12,045 nt of DNA. Source: an uncultured Neomegalonema sp. (GTDB lineage: Bacteria > Pseudomonadota > Alphaproteobacteria > Rhodobacterales > Rhodobacteraceae). The notes beneath the pieces were generated by a model. The model made no database searches and had not been told where the DNA came from. It worked only from the letters and a program-made list of their open reading frames with translations. A program made the position numbers and the translations under genes. The DNA is taken from assembly GCA_937958345.1 (NCBI GenBank), contig CALGNW010000119.1, positions 1 through 12,045 of the forward strand, given 5' to 3'. Shown here piece after piece: positions 1 to 6,875 of this stretch (positions within the stretch are counted from its first letter, which is position 1; every line of letters begins with the position of its first letter).

Positions 1-927
1 GTGAATGTAGGTCTGGTGGATGCGCGGGTTGAGCGGTTCAACGATGGCGAGATTTTTGTCGAGGTTTTCGAGAATGTGCGCGGCGAGGATATGTTTATTA
101 TCCAACCCACCTCGAACCCTGCCAACGACAACCTGATGGAGCTGCTGATTATGGCCGATGCCTTGCGCCGCTCCTCAGCCAAGCGCGTCACAGCCGTGCT
201 GCCCTACTTTGGCTACGCACGCCAGGACCGCCGGACAAAGGCGCGCACACCCATCACAGCCAAACTGGTCGCGAACATGATGGTTGGCACAGGGATCGAA
301 CGGATCCTGACGATGGACTTGCACGCCGCGCAAATTCAGGGCTTTTTCGATATTCCTGTTGATAACCTTTATGCCTCGCCCGTCTTTGCGCTGGATATCA
401 AACACCAATTCAAAGACCAGATGGACGATCTGCTGATCATCTCACCCGATGTGGGCGGTGTGGCGCGTGCGCGCGAGCTGGCTAAACGGCTGAACGCACC
501 GCTGGCCATCGTGGACAAACGCCGCGAAAAAGCCGGCGAAGTCAGCGAGATGACCGTGATCGGGAACGTGACTGGCAAGACTTGCCTGATCATCGACGAC
601 ATTTGCGACACGGCAGGCACGCTGTGCAAAGCCGCTGAAGTCCTGCTGGAGAACGGCGCAAAGGAAGTGCACGCCTATATCAGCCACGGCGTCATGTCCG
701 GCCCCGCGGTCGAGCGTGTGACTAATTCGGTGATGAAGTCGCTTGTGATCACCGACAGCATTCAGCCAACAGATGCGATCAAGAACGCGGCGAACATCCG
801 CATCGTTCCTACAGCGCCAATCTTTGCCCAAGCGATCCTGAACATCTGGAATGGTACATCCGTGTCCTCCCTCTTCGAGCAAGATACTCTTGGCCCGATC
901 TATGACGGTACCTACGCTGCGGATTGA
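1..927 (+). CDS. prs: Ribose-phosphate pyrophosphokinase (PRPP synthetase), 5' truncated
   Basis: Makes phosphoribosyl pyrophosphate from ribose 5-phosphate and ATP in the cytosol, feeding purine, pyrimidine, NAD, histidine and tryptophan synthesis. The 308 visible residues include NDGEIFVEV near residue 14, PYFGYARQDRR (68-78), the MDLHA box with its active-site histidine (about 108), the flexible catalytic loop KRREKAGE (173-180), and the PRPP-binding motif LIIDDICDTAGT (196-207). Family members are about 310-340 residues and start roughly 30 residues before this point, so the GTG at base 1 is almost certainly internal and the true start lies left of the window. The C-terminus is intact, ending in TGA at 925-927, and a strong terminator follows 28 bp later. 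No frameshift or missing catalytic residue is seen. Family identity is very sure; the real start cannot be seen. Confidence 0.97.
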   Translation: MNVGLVDARVERFNDGEIFVEVFENVRGEDMFIIQPTSNPANDNLMELLIMADALRRSSAKRVTAVLPYFGYARQDRRTKARTPITAKLVANMMVGTGIERILTMDLHAAQIQGFFDIPVDNLYASPVFALDIKHQFKDQMDDLLIISPDVGGVARARELAKRLNAPLAIVDKRREKAGEVSEMTVIGNVTGKTCLIIDDICDTAGTLCKAAEVLLENGAKEVHAYISHGVMSGPAVERVTNSVMKSLVITDSIQPTDAIKNAANIRIVPTAPIFAQAILNIWNGTSVSSLFEQDTLGPIYDGTYAAD

Positions 928-955
928 TACCAGCGCGCATGATTATGCATGATGT

Positions 956-982
956 GACCTCTCCTTCGGGAGAGGTCTTTTT
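956..982 (+). terminator. Rho-independent terminator of prs
   Basis: A perfect 9-bp stem, GACCTCTCC (956-964) with GGAGAGGTC (969-977), is capped by a stable TTCG tetraloop and followed directly by five T residues (978-982). It lies 28 bp after the prs stop. On the opposite strand the hairpin has no T-tract behind it, so it chiefly ends prs transcription. The converging lectin-domain gene stops at 995, just outside it. Confidence 0.93.
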
Positions 983-994
983 ATTGCCGCAGTA

Positions 995-1345
995 TCAGCC
1001 GACGTCCCACGCATCCGCGTCTTCCAACTCACCAATCGAGGTCCACGCGATCCGTGCGCGCGCGACCTTTGTGTCGCCCCATGTACGAAACACCATGTCG
1101 AACCCCTTCTCCGTCACAGCCTCAGCAGAAACGTCTGCCCGCAACACGGAACCCGCATCCATATCCCACAGCGAGATCGACAGCTGCACCGTCGGTTCAC
1201 TTATATAGCGCTCGGAAAACTTGATCCGGCGGCGACGCTCGCGCTGCCCGCGCCCCGTCCACATCTCGCCACCATCTTCAAAGTCCTCGAACAGGACTTC
1301 ATCCCCACTGTCGATCCCGACGATTGAGCTGCGCAGTTTCTTCAT
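995..1345 (-). CDS. H-type lectin domain protein, 116 aa
   Basis: A small protein without signal peptide or membrane segment. It matches my recollection of the H-type lectin domain (the carbohydrate-binding fold of discoidin C-terminal domains and snail agglutinin). An N-terminal part (1-38) with the acidic stretch FEDFEDGGEMW is followed by the lectin core (about 39-105): IKFSERYISEPTVQLSISLW, then DVSAEAVTEKGFDMVFRTWGD, then ARARIAWTSIGE. The pattern of a 'P-T-V-Q' strand, a 'GF' strand with a downstream 'TWGDT', and a final 'W-x-x-I/A-G' is characteristic. The predicted role is binding a sugar, perhaps on cell-surface polysaccharide; the ligand is not deducible. The ATG at 1343-1345 is preceded by a weak GAGAGA ribosome site. 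It lies downstream of the atp operon on the same strand but behind the atp terminator, so it is probably transcribed separately. Family call fairly sure, function inferred. Confidence 0.8.
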   Translation of the reverse strand: MKKLRSSIVGIDSGDEVLFEDFEDGGEMWTGRGQRERRRRIKFSERYISEPTVQLSISLWDMDAGSVLRADVSAEAVTEKGFDMVFRTWGDTKVARARIAWTSIGELEDADAWDVG

Positions 1346-1420
1346 GTTGGTCTCTCAATTCGAAAAGCTCTTGAGTGGAATAATTGTAATTTATGGCAAA
1401 ACAGCGGCTTAGGGAAATGC

Positions 1421-1451
1421 AAAAGGCCCCGCTGCAACAGCGAGGCCCTTT
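1421..1451 (-). terminator. Rho-independent terminator of the atp operon
   Basis: Between atpC (stop at 1472) and the lectin gene lies a long stem, read on the minus strand as GGGCCTCGCTG paired with CAGCGGGGCC around a TTG loop (1435-1437). It has mismatched pairs at 1429/1443 and 1424/1448, and a TTTT tract (1424-1421) follows. Position 20 bp past the atpC stop and the orientation fit termination of atpHAGDC. Confidence 0.88.
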
Positions 1452-1471
1452 GGTCATCCACAAAAAGTGAA

Positions 1472-1900
1472 TTATTCTTTGGCGGTGAGGCCCATGTGAT
1501 CACCCATCGCGACCATATCCGACAACAGCTTGGCTGCGTCATCAACCGGACCGGGCTCGTTCTCGAAGGCTTCTTTAACCGACTTATACATGGTGCGCGC
1601 TTCTTCCATGATGTCGTCCATGGTCTCTTGCGTCATGTCTTCGCGGGCCAAAGCACGCTCTGCCAGAACAGAAACACCTGCGGCTGTGATCTCGGCGAAA
1701 CCGCCTGTAACCACATACTGCGACTGCCCGTCTGGGCCGTCTACCGTCAGGATGCCCGGGCGCAGCGTGGTGATGGTTGGCGCATGATCGGGCATTGCCG
1801 TCATGTCGCCATCCGCACCAGGGATCTGCACCGAGGCCACTTGGGCCGAGGCAAGGCGCCGCTCAGGCGACACCAGATCGAATTGCATCGTGTCTGCCAT
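1472..1900 (-). CDS. atpC: ATP synthase F1 subunit epsilon
   Basis: Part of the rotating central stalk of F1; it joins gamma to the c-ring and can inhibit ATP hydrolysis. The protein has 142 residues, the normal bacterial length. The N-terminal beta-sandwich (about 1-86) is clear: MQFDLVSPERRL, then IPGADGDMTAMPDHAPTITTLRPG with the conserved MPDHAP motif, then YVVTGGFAEI. A C-terminal helical part (about 88-142) follows. The ATG at 1898-1900 has a GGAG ribosome site 8 nt upstream in the 12-nt gap after the atpD stop, so translation is probably coupled to atpD. It is the last gene of the operon and is followed by the terminator at 1421-1451. Confidence 0.96.
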   Translation of the reverse strand: MADTMQFDLVSPERRLASAQVASVQIPGADGDMTAMPDHAPTITTLRPGILTVDGPDGQSQYVVTGGFAEITAAGVSVLAERALAREDMTQETMDDIMEEARTMYKSVKEAFENEPGPVDDAAKLLSDMVAMGDHMGLTAKE

Positions 1901-1912
1901 CTTGAGCGCTCC

Positions 1913-3343
1913 TTAAGCGGCGGCGTCTGCCGCCATTTTCTCGGCTTTCGCCTTCACTTCTTCGATGCCGCCTACCATGTAAAACGCACCTTCTGGAAGG
2001 TGGTCATACTCGCCTGCGACAACCGCTTTGAACGATTCAACAGTCTCTGCCAGTGGCACCTGCTTGCCGTCTGCACCGGTAAATACCTTTGCAACGTCAA
2101 ACGGCTGGCTCAAGAAACGCTCGATCTTACGCGCACGGGCCACGGCCAGTTTGTCGTCCTCCGAGAGTTCGTCCATGCCCAGAATGGCGATGATATCCTG
2201 CAAGGATTTGTAACGCTGCAGAACCTGCTGCACGTCTGTCGCCACCTTGTAGTGCTCTTCACCGATCACGAGCGGATCGAGCAGACGCGAGGTGGAACCA
2301 AGCGGGTCAACCGCAGGATAGATCCCTTTTTCCGAGATCGAGCGGTCCAGAACCGTTGTCGCGTCGAGGTGCGCAAAGGAGGTCGCGGGCGCAGGGTCGG
2401 TAAGGTCATCCGCAGGAACGTATACGGCCTGAACGGACGTAATGGAGCCTGACTTCGTGGAGGTAATACGCTCCTGCATCGCACCCATGTCGGTGGCGAG
2501 TGTCGGCTGGTAGCCCACGGCGGAAGGAATACGGCCCAGCAGAGCGGACACTTCTGAACCAGCCTGCGAGAAGCGGAAGATGTTGTCGACGAAGAACAGA
2601 ACGTCAGCGCCATCGGCGTCACGGAATTCTTCAGCCAAGGTCAGCCCGGTCAGTGCAACACGCGCACGCGCACCCGGAGGCTCGTTCATCTGACCGTAGA
2701 CCAGAGCAATCTTCGAGTTCTCTGGGTTCTCAATGTCGATAACCTTACCTTCGATCATCTCGTGGTAGAGGTCGTTCCCCTCACGGGTCCGCTCGCCAAC
2801 ACCCGCGAACACGGACACACCGGAGTGCACCTTTGCGATGTTGTTGATCAATTCCATGATCAGAACGGTCTTGCCAACACCAGCACCGCCGAAGAGGCCG
2901 ATCTTACCGCCCTTTGAGTACGGTGCGAGCAAGTCAACAACCTTAATCCCGGTGGTGAGGATTTCACCTTCGGTTGATTGTTCGACGAATTCCGGCGCAT
3001 CACGGTGGATTGGCAGTTGCTTGTTCGCAGCAATGTCACCCTTTTCGTCGATGGGCTGGCCCGTCACGTTCATGATGCGGCCGAGCGTCGCGTTTCCGAC
3101 CGGGATCGAAATCGCTTCGCCCGTATCGGTCACAGCTTGACCACGAACGAGACCTTCGGTGGCCTCCATCGCGATGGTGCGGACCGTGTTCTCGCCGAGG
3201 TGCTGAGCAACCTCGAGAATCAGACGGTTGCCGTTGTTATCCGTTTCGAGCGCATTCAGGATGGGGGGCAGGTCGCCGTCGAATTTGACGTCGACTACGG
3301 CCCCGATGACCTGACTGACTTTTCCGACGCTGGCGTCGCTCAT
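1913..3343 (-). CDS. atpD: ATP synthase F1 subunit beta
   Basis: Catalytic subunit of the F1 hexamer, making ATP from ADP and phosphate on the cytoplasmic face of the membrane. The 476 residues are full length. Visible: the N-terminal beta-barrel (1-82); the P-loop GGAGVGKT (152-159); the catalytic glutamate in GERTREGN (E184); the Walker B region VLFFVDNIFRFSQAGSEVSALLGR (from about 248); and the C-terminal DELSEDD (391-397), a conservative variant of the usual DELSEED loop that contacts gamma. The start ATG at 3341-3343 follows a GGGGAA ribosome site. It comes after atpG with 48 bp between, containing a small hairpin (3366-3386). I recall that the Rhodobacter blasticus operon carries an extra unknown gene between gamma and beta; there is none here. 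Confidence 0.98.
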   Translation of the reverse strand: MSDASVGKVSQVIGAVVDVKFDGDLPPILNALETDNNGNRLILEVAQHLGENTVRTIAMEATEGLVRGQAVTDTGEAISIPVGNATLGRIMNVTGQPIDEKGDIAANKQLPIHRDAPEFVEQSTEGEILTTGIKVVDLLAPYSKGGKIGLFGGAGVGKTVLIMELINNIAKVHSGVSVFAGVGERTREGNDLYHEMIEGKVIDIENPENSKIALVYGQMNEPPGARARVALTGLTLAEEFRDADGADVLFFVDNIFRFSQAGSEVSALLGRIPSAVGYQPTLATDMGAMQERITSTKSGSITSVQAVYVPADDLTDPAPATSFAHLDATTVLDRSISEKGIYPAVDPLGSTSRLLDPLVIGEEHYKVATDVQQVLQRYKSLQDIIAILGMDELSEDDKLAVARARKIERFLSQPFDVAKVFTGADGKQVPLAETVESFKAVVAGEYDHLPEGAFYMVGGIEEVKAKAEKMAADAAA

Positions 3344-3365
3344 GGTGTATTCCCCAGTTAACTGG

Positions 3366-3386
3366 CGCCGTCCCCGTGGACGGGCG
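3366..3386 (-). promoter_or_regulatory. Hairpin between atpG and atpD
   Basis: In the 48-bp gap between gamma and beta genes, CGCCGTCC (3366-3373) pairs with GGACGGGCG (3378-3386) around a 4-base loop, giving 8 bp with one bulged base. No T-tract follows in the direction of transcription, so it is not a terminator. It could be an mRNA stability or processing element upstream of the atpD ribosome site, which would fit the need for three beta per one gamma. The structure is seen; the role is inferred. Confidence 0.4.
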
Positions 3387-3391
3387 GTGAA

Positions 3392-4270
3392 TTAGAGGGC
3401 TTCGGCGCCCGAAATGATTTCGATCAGTTCGCTCGTAATGGCGGCCTGACGGGAACGGTTGTATTGGATCGACAGTTTGTCGACCATTTCGCCCGCGTTC
3501 CGGGTTGCGTTGTCCATTGCGGACATCCGCGCACCTTGCTCGGATGCAGCGTTTTCCAGCAGAGCGCGGAAAACCTGTGTCGTCACGTTCTTGGGCAGAA
3601 GATCGGCGAGCAGGGCGTTTTCGTCCGGCTCGTATTCGTATTGAGTCGCCGCAGCCGCCTCGCCCTCAACCTCGGGGATCGACGCCGGGATCAGCTGCAA
3701 TGCAGTTGGAACCTGCGATACAACCGATCGGAACTCGGAGTAAAAGAGCGTCACGACGTCGTATTCTTCCGCCTCGAAGGCTTTCAGAACAACATCGGCA
3801 ACCTGTTCGGCCTCACCGTAGGAGATGCGCTTTACGCCCTCGAAGATGATGGGGTCGATGAACAGATCGGCGTATTCGCGCTTGAGTTGTTCGCGGCCTT
3901 TTTTGCCGACGCAAAGAAGCGTGACCTTCTTGCCGTCGGTCCGCAGCTTTGCGATGTGCTCTTTCGCGAGTTTGACGATGGACGAGTTAAAGCCACCGCA
4001 CAGCCCGCGTTCCGATGTGCAGACGACGAGCAGATGGCGCTCTTCGGAACCCGTGCCTTTGAGCAGCGCGGGAGCATCATCGTTACCCTTTGCGCTGACG
4101 GCGATGTTCGAGAGAACACCGGTCATACGCTCGGCATAGGGACGGGCGGCTTCCGCAGCTTCCTGCGCGCGGCGAAGTTTCGCCGCGGCAACCATCTGCA
4201 TGGCCTTGGTGATCTTGCGGGTCGATTTGACCGACTCGATCCGGTTTTTTAGGTCCTTGAGGCTCGGCAT
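3392..4270 (-). CDS. atpG: ATP synthase F1 subunit gamma
   Basis: Central rotor shaft of F1 that drives conformational change in the alpha/beta ring. The 292 residues match family length. The two terminal helices that form the coiled-coil axle are recognisable: the N-terminal MPSLKDLKNRIESVKSTRKI followed by TKAMQMVAAAKLRRAQ (1-36), and the C-terminal MSAMDNATRNAGEMVDKLS followed by IQYNRSRQAAITSELIEIIS, ending at residue 292. The middle has the Rossmann-like section with SERGLCGGFNSSI. The ATG at 4268-4270 has a GGAG ribosome site 9 nt upstream in the 24-bp gap after atpA. No irregularity is seen. Confidence 0.97.
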   Translation of the reverse strand: MPSLKDLKNRIESVKSTRKITKAMQMVAAAKLRRAQEAAEAARPYAERMTGVLSNIAVSAKGNDDAPALLKGTGSEERHLLVVCTSERGLCGGFNSSIVKLAKEHIAKLRTDGKKVTLLCVGKKGREQLKREYADLFIDPIIFEGVKRISYGEAEQVADVVLKAFEAEEYDVVTLFYSEFRSVVSQVPTALQLIPASIPEVEGEAAAATQYEYEPDENALLADLLPKNVTTQVFRALLENAASEQGARMSAMDNATRNAGEMVDKLSIQYNRSRQAAITSELIEIISGAEAL

Positions 4271-4294
4271 GCGCCGCTACTCCAATTTATAAAA

Positions 4295-5842
4295 TCAGGC
4301 TGCGGCTTCGAACGTGTTTGCGAACGCTTCGATGGCGGATTTGACTTTGTCTGCGGCTTCACCAGCGATCTTGGGATCTTCTTTGCTGATCATGTCGAGG
4401 ACATCTTTGCCCGCACCGCGCATGTGGTTCAGCAGACCCTTTTCGAACGCACCGACCTGCGAAACAGGAAGATCGTCGAGGTAGCCGTTTGTACCCGCAT
4501 ACAGAACAACGACCTGCTCGGCGGTGGTCAGCGGCGAGTACTGAGCCTGCTTCAGCAGTTCGGTGAGGCGTGCGCCGCGGTTCAGCAGTTTTTGCGTCGA
4601 TGCGTCGAGGTCCGAGCCGAACTGGGCAAAAGCAGCCATTTCGCGGTACTGGGCAAGCTCTAGCTTGATCGAACCGGCAACCGACTTCATCGCCTTGGTC
4701 TGTGCGGACGAGCCAACACGCGATACCGAGAGGCCGACGTTCACAGCAGGGCGGATGCCCTGATAGAACAGCTCGGTTTCAAGGAAGATCTGACCGTCGG
4801 TAATCGAAATCACGTTCGTCGGAATAAAGGCCGACACGTCACCTGCCTGCGTTTCAATGATCGGCAGAGCCGTCATCGAACCGGCACCAAACGCGTCATC
4901 CATCTTTGCCGAACGCTCGAGCAGGCGCGAGTGAAGATAGAAAACGTCGCCCGGATAAGCTTCGCGGCCCGGCGGGCGGCGCAGAAGCAGGGACATCTGG
5001 CGGTAGGCAACAGCCTGCTTCGACAGATCATCATAAATGATGAGGGCGTGCATGCCGTTGTCGCGGAAATATTCGGCCATAGCGCAGGCAGAATACGGTG
5101 CGAGGAACTGCATCGGCGCAGGGTCCGAAGCGGTTGCGGCGATGACGATGGAATATTCCATCGCGCCTTCTTCCTCGAGTTTCTTCACGAGCTGCGCAAC
5201 GGTCGAACGCTTTTGTCCGACAGCCACATAGACGCAGTACAGCTTTTTGCTGTTATCGTCGCCCGCAGCCTCGTTGTACGATTTCTGGTTCAGGATCGCA
5301 TCGAGCGCCACAGCGGTCTTGCCGGTCTGACGGTCACCGATGATCAGTTCGCGCTGGCCGCGGCCAACGGGGATCAGGGCGTCGATAGCCTTAAGGCCGG
5401 TTGCCATTGGCTCATGTACCGACTTACGCGGGATAATGCCGGGAGCTTTGACTTCGGCACGGATACGCTGGGAAGCGTTGATCGGGCCTTTGCCGTCCAG
5501 CGGATTACCCAGACCGTCGACCACGCGGCCAAGCAGTTCCGGTCCGGCAGGGACGTCAACGATGTCGCCGGTCCGCTTGACCGTGTCACCCTCTTTAATG
5601 TCCCGGTCGGTGCCGAAGATCACGATACCGACGTTGTCGGTTTCGAGGTTCAGCGCCATGCCGCGAATTCCACCGGGGAATTCGACCATTTCACCGGCCT
5701 GTACATTGTCGAGGCCATAAACGCGGGCGATACCATCGCCGACGCTGAGGACGCGACCGATTTCAGAGACTTCCGCCTCCTGACCGAAGTTCTGAATCTG
5801 CTCTTTAAGAATCGCAGAGATTTCCGAGGCTTGGATGCTCAT
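4295..5842 (-). CDS. atpA: ATP synthase F1 subunit alpha
   Basis: Regulatory nucleotide-binding subunit alternating with beta in the F1 hexamer. It has 515 residues, normal for the family. It contains the N-terminal beta-barrel (about 26-92, with GRVLSVGDGIARVYGLDNV), the P-loop GDRQTGKT (169-176), the Walker B-like LIIYDDLSKQAVAYRQ (267-282), and the arginine finger in LSVSRVGSSAQ (R375), which completes the beta catalytic site. The C-terminal helical domain contains AQYREMAAFAQFGSDLD. The ATG at 5840-5842 is preceded by a good GAGGAAA ribosome site within the 19-bp gap after atpH. All key residues are present. Confidence 0.98.
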   Translation of the reverse strand: MSIQASEISAILKEQIQNFGQEAEVSEIGRVLSVGDGIARVYGLDNVQAGEMVEFPGGIRGMALNLETDNVGIVIFGTDRDIKEGDTVKRTGDIVDVPAGPELLGRVVDGLGNPLDGKGPINASQRIRAEVKAPGIIPRKSVHEPMATGLKAIDALIPVGRGQRELIIGDRQTGKTAVALDAILNQKSYNEAAGDDNSKKLYCVYVAVGQKRSTVAQLVKKLEEEGAMEYSIVIAATASDPAPMQFLAPYSACAMAEYFRDNGMHALIIYDDLSKQAVAYRQMSLLLRRPPGREAYPGDVFYLHSRLLERSAKMDDAFGAGSMTALPIIETQAGDVSAFIPTNVISITDGQIFLETELFYQGIRPAVNVGLSVSRVGSSAQTKAMKSVAGSIKLELAQYREMAAFAQFGSDLDASTQKLLNRGARLTELLKQAQYSPLTTAEQVVVLYAGTNGYLDDLPVSQVGAFEKGLLNHMRGAGKDVLDMISKEDPKIAGEAADKVKSAIEAFANTFEAAA

Positions 5843-5861
5843 CGGGTGACTTTCCTCAGAG

Positions 5862-6419
5862 TTAAGATGTTTTCATGGCAAGCTGAAGACCGGACAGTTT
5901 CGCCTTAAGCGAACTGTCGATCATCTTACTGCCGACTTTGACGATAAGGCCTCCGAGAAGGGACGGATCAACGCTTGCGTCGATCTTTACATCCTTGCCG
6001 AAGGAAGATTTCAGATTTGCGGCCAGTTTATCGCGCTGCGCATCCGTAAGGGGCGCAGCCGACGTAACCTCGGCCACCGTTTCGCCGCGGTGATCCGCAA
6101 GCATCTCGGTAAAACCGAGAATCGCACCGGGCAGTTCACTCAGGCGACCCTTTGAGACCATCAGGTTGACGAATCGGCTCGTCAGGTCGGACGAGCCGGC
6201 CTTTGACATAATCGCTGACATTGCCTTTTTCTGATCATCACGGCTGTAAGCCGGGCTGCTCACCAGACGCGACAGGTCGGCATTGTCGGAAATCATTGTG
6301 TTCAGGGCTGTAAAGTCGGTTTCCAGGCTCTCCAGAGCGTTGGTCTCGCGACCGAGATCGAAGATTGCCGAAGCATATCGACCGGCAGCACCGGATGTTG
6401 AGGCAGCAGACGTGGACAC
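5862..6419 (-). CDS. atpH: ATP synthase F1 subunit delta
   Basis: Peripheral-stalk subunit (OSCP homologue) that ties the top of the F1 hexamer to the b/b' stalk. It has 185 residues. The N-terminal helical domain includes AGRYASAIFDLG (about 12-23), and the C-terminal part carries the family signature SLLGGLIVKVGSKMIDSSLK followed by AKLSGLQLAM. The chosen start is a GTG (6417-6419), placed by the AAAGGG ribosome site about 5 nt upstream. An ATG slightly farther upstream is in another frame. It is the first gene of atpHAGDC. The F0 genes (a, b, b', c) are absent, consistent with alphaproteobacteria that keep F0 and F1 genes at separate loci. Confidence 0.95.
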   Translation of the reverse strand: MSTSAASTSGAAGRYASAIFDLGRETNALESLETDFTALNTMISDNADLSRLVSSPAYSRDDQKKAMSAIMSKAGSSDLTSRFVNLMVSKGRLSELPGAILGFTEMLADHRGETVAEVTSAAPLTDAQRDKLAANLKSSFGKDVKIDASVDPSLLGGLIVKVGSKMIDSSLKAKLSGLQLAMKTS

Positions 6420-6507
6420 AGCGACCCTTTCATAATGGCGTCAGGCGTGGGGAAGTACGGGCGAAAAGCAAAGGGCTCCGGCCACTCCCCTGTGCAGCCG
6501 CGCGCAC

Positions 6508-6536
6508 GTCTAGCATATGATTTTGCTGCGATGCAA
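6508..6536 (-). promoter_or_regulatory. Candidate promoter of the atp operon
   Basis: Read on the minus strand, TTGCAT (6536-6531) is separated by 17 bp from CTAGAC (6513-6508). This resembles a housekeeping-sigma promoter with a weak -10 box. It lies about 90 bp upstream of the atpH GTG, leaving a 5' untranslated stretch. It is the best-spaced pair I see in the region, but the match is imperfect. Confidence 0.35.
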
Positions 6537-6599
6537 GACGCCGTGAGCCGTCGGGTGCGGACTTTTGCACTCTATATACGTCTATCGCACACGCACCAG

Positions 6600-6640
6600 C
6601 GCCCTGCCGGCGGCAAATCGGGTCATATCGGGGCAGGGCG
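6600..6640. repeat. Inverted repeat enclosing two direct repeats (possible operator)
   Basis: CGCCCTGCC (6600-6608) is the exact reverse complement of GGCAGGGCG (6632-6640). Within and overlapping the 23-bp spacer, ATCGGG occurs at 6617-6622 and again at 6627-6632, exactly 10 bp apart (one helical turn). The arrangement lies upstream of the candidate atp promoter and in the divergent region, so it could be a regulator binding site. The repeats are directly visible; the function is inferred. Confidence 0.4.
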
Positions 6641-6800
6641 CGGGCTGCACCATGCCGATTCAGGACAGCCTGTGCCACCGTTACGGGACGGTGGCCGCGA
6701 ATTCGGCGGCGAACACCCGGGAATCGCGTTCCGATTTTCGTCAAAAGCCCAGGATTGCCGCGGTCAAATCACAAAAATGCAAACAACGGCGCGATAAGCG

Positions 6801-6827
6801 CACGGATATTGCTCAGTCTCATCCGTG
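6801..6827. repeat. Inverted repeat upstream of the surface protein gene
   Basis: CACGGAT (6801-6807) pairs exactly with ATCCGTG (6821-6827) across a 13-bp spacer, ending 48 bp before the start codon of the surface protein gene. It could be an operator or a hairpin in the 5' leader; there is no T-tract behind it. Confidence 0.35.
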
Positions 6828-6875
6828 CCGGTCATGTTCGGCGCAAAACATAAAATAACGATAGGACTTGAGGTC

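Larger units (their letters stand above)
6420..6875. other. 456-bp divergent intergenic region between atpH and the surface protein gene
   Basis: Both flanking genes read outward from here. I see no convincing gene: open frames on both strands (for example 6430-6744, minus) have no recognisable family, no good ribosome site and arginine-rich composition typical of GC-rich shadows. The region holds a candidate atp promoter (6508-6536), an inverted repeat enclosing two spaced direct repeats (6600-6640), a 7-bp stem hairpin (6674-6695, GCCACCG with CGGTGGC, 8-nt loop), and a 7-bp inverted repeat just upstream of the surface protein gene (6801-6827). A second AT-rich patch, TATATA, lies near 6570-6576 but lacks a good -35 partner. 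Confidence 0.6.

Noticed and set aside
1..3. GTG at base 1 as the real prs start
   Set aside because: PRPP synthetases begin about 30 residues earlier; the window edge cuts the gene.
1496..2452. 318-codon plus-strand open frame opposite atpC/atpD
   Set aside because: Lies antisense to clearly identified genes, is rich in R, H and C as expected for a shadow frame, and shows no family motif.
3464..4252. 262-codon plus-strand open frame opposite atpG
   Set aside because: Shadow of atpG; no recognisable motifs or suitable ribosome site.
4931..5908. 325-codon plus-strand open frame opposite atpA
   Set aside because: Antisense to a full-length conserved gene; its length reflects GC-rich codon use, not coding evidence.
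6430..6744. 104-codon minus-strand frame upstream of atpH
   Set aside because: Arginine-rich, no family, no good ribosome site, and it covers the likely promoter and repeats of the intergenic region.
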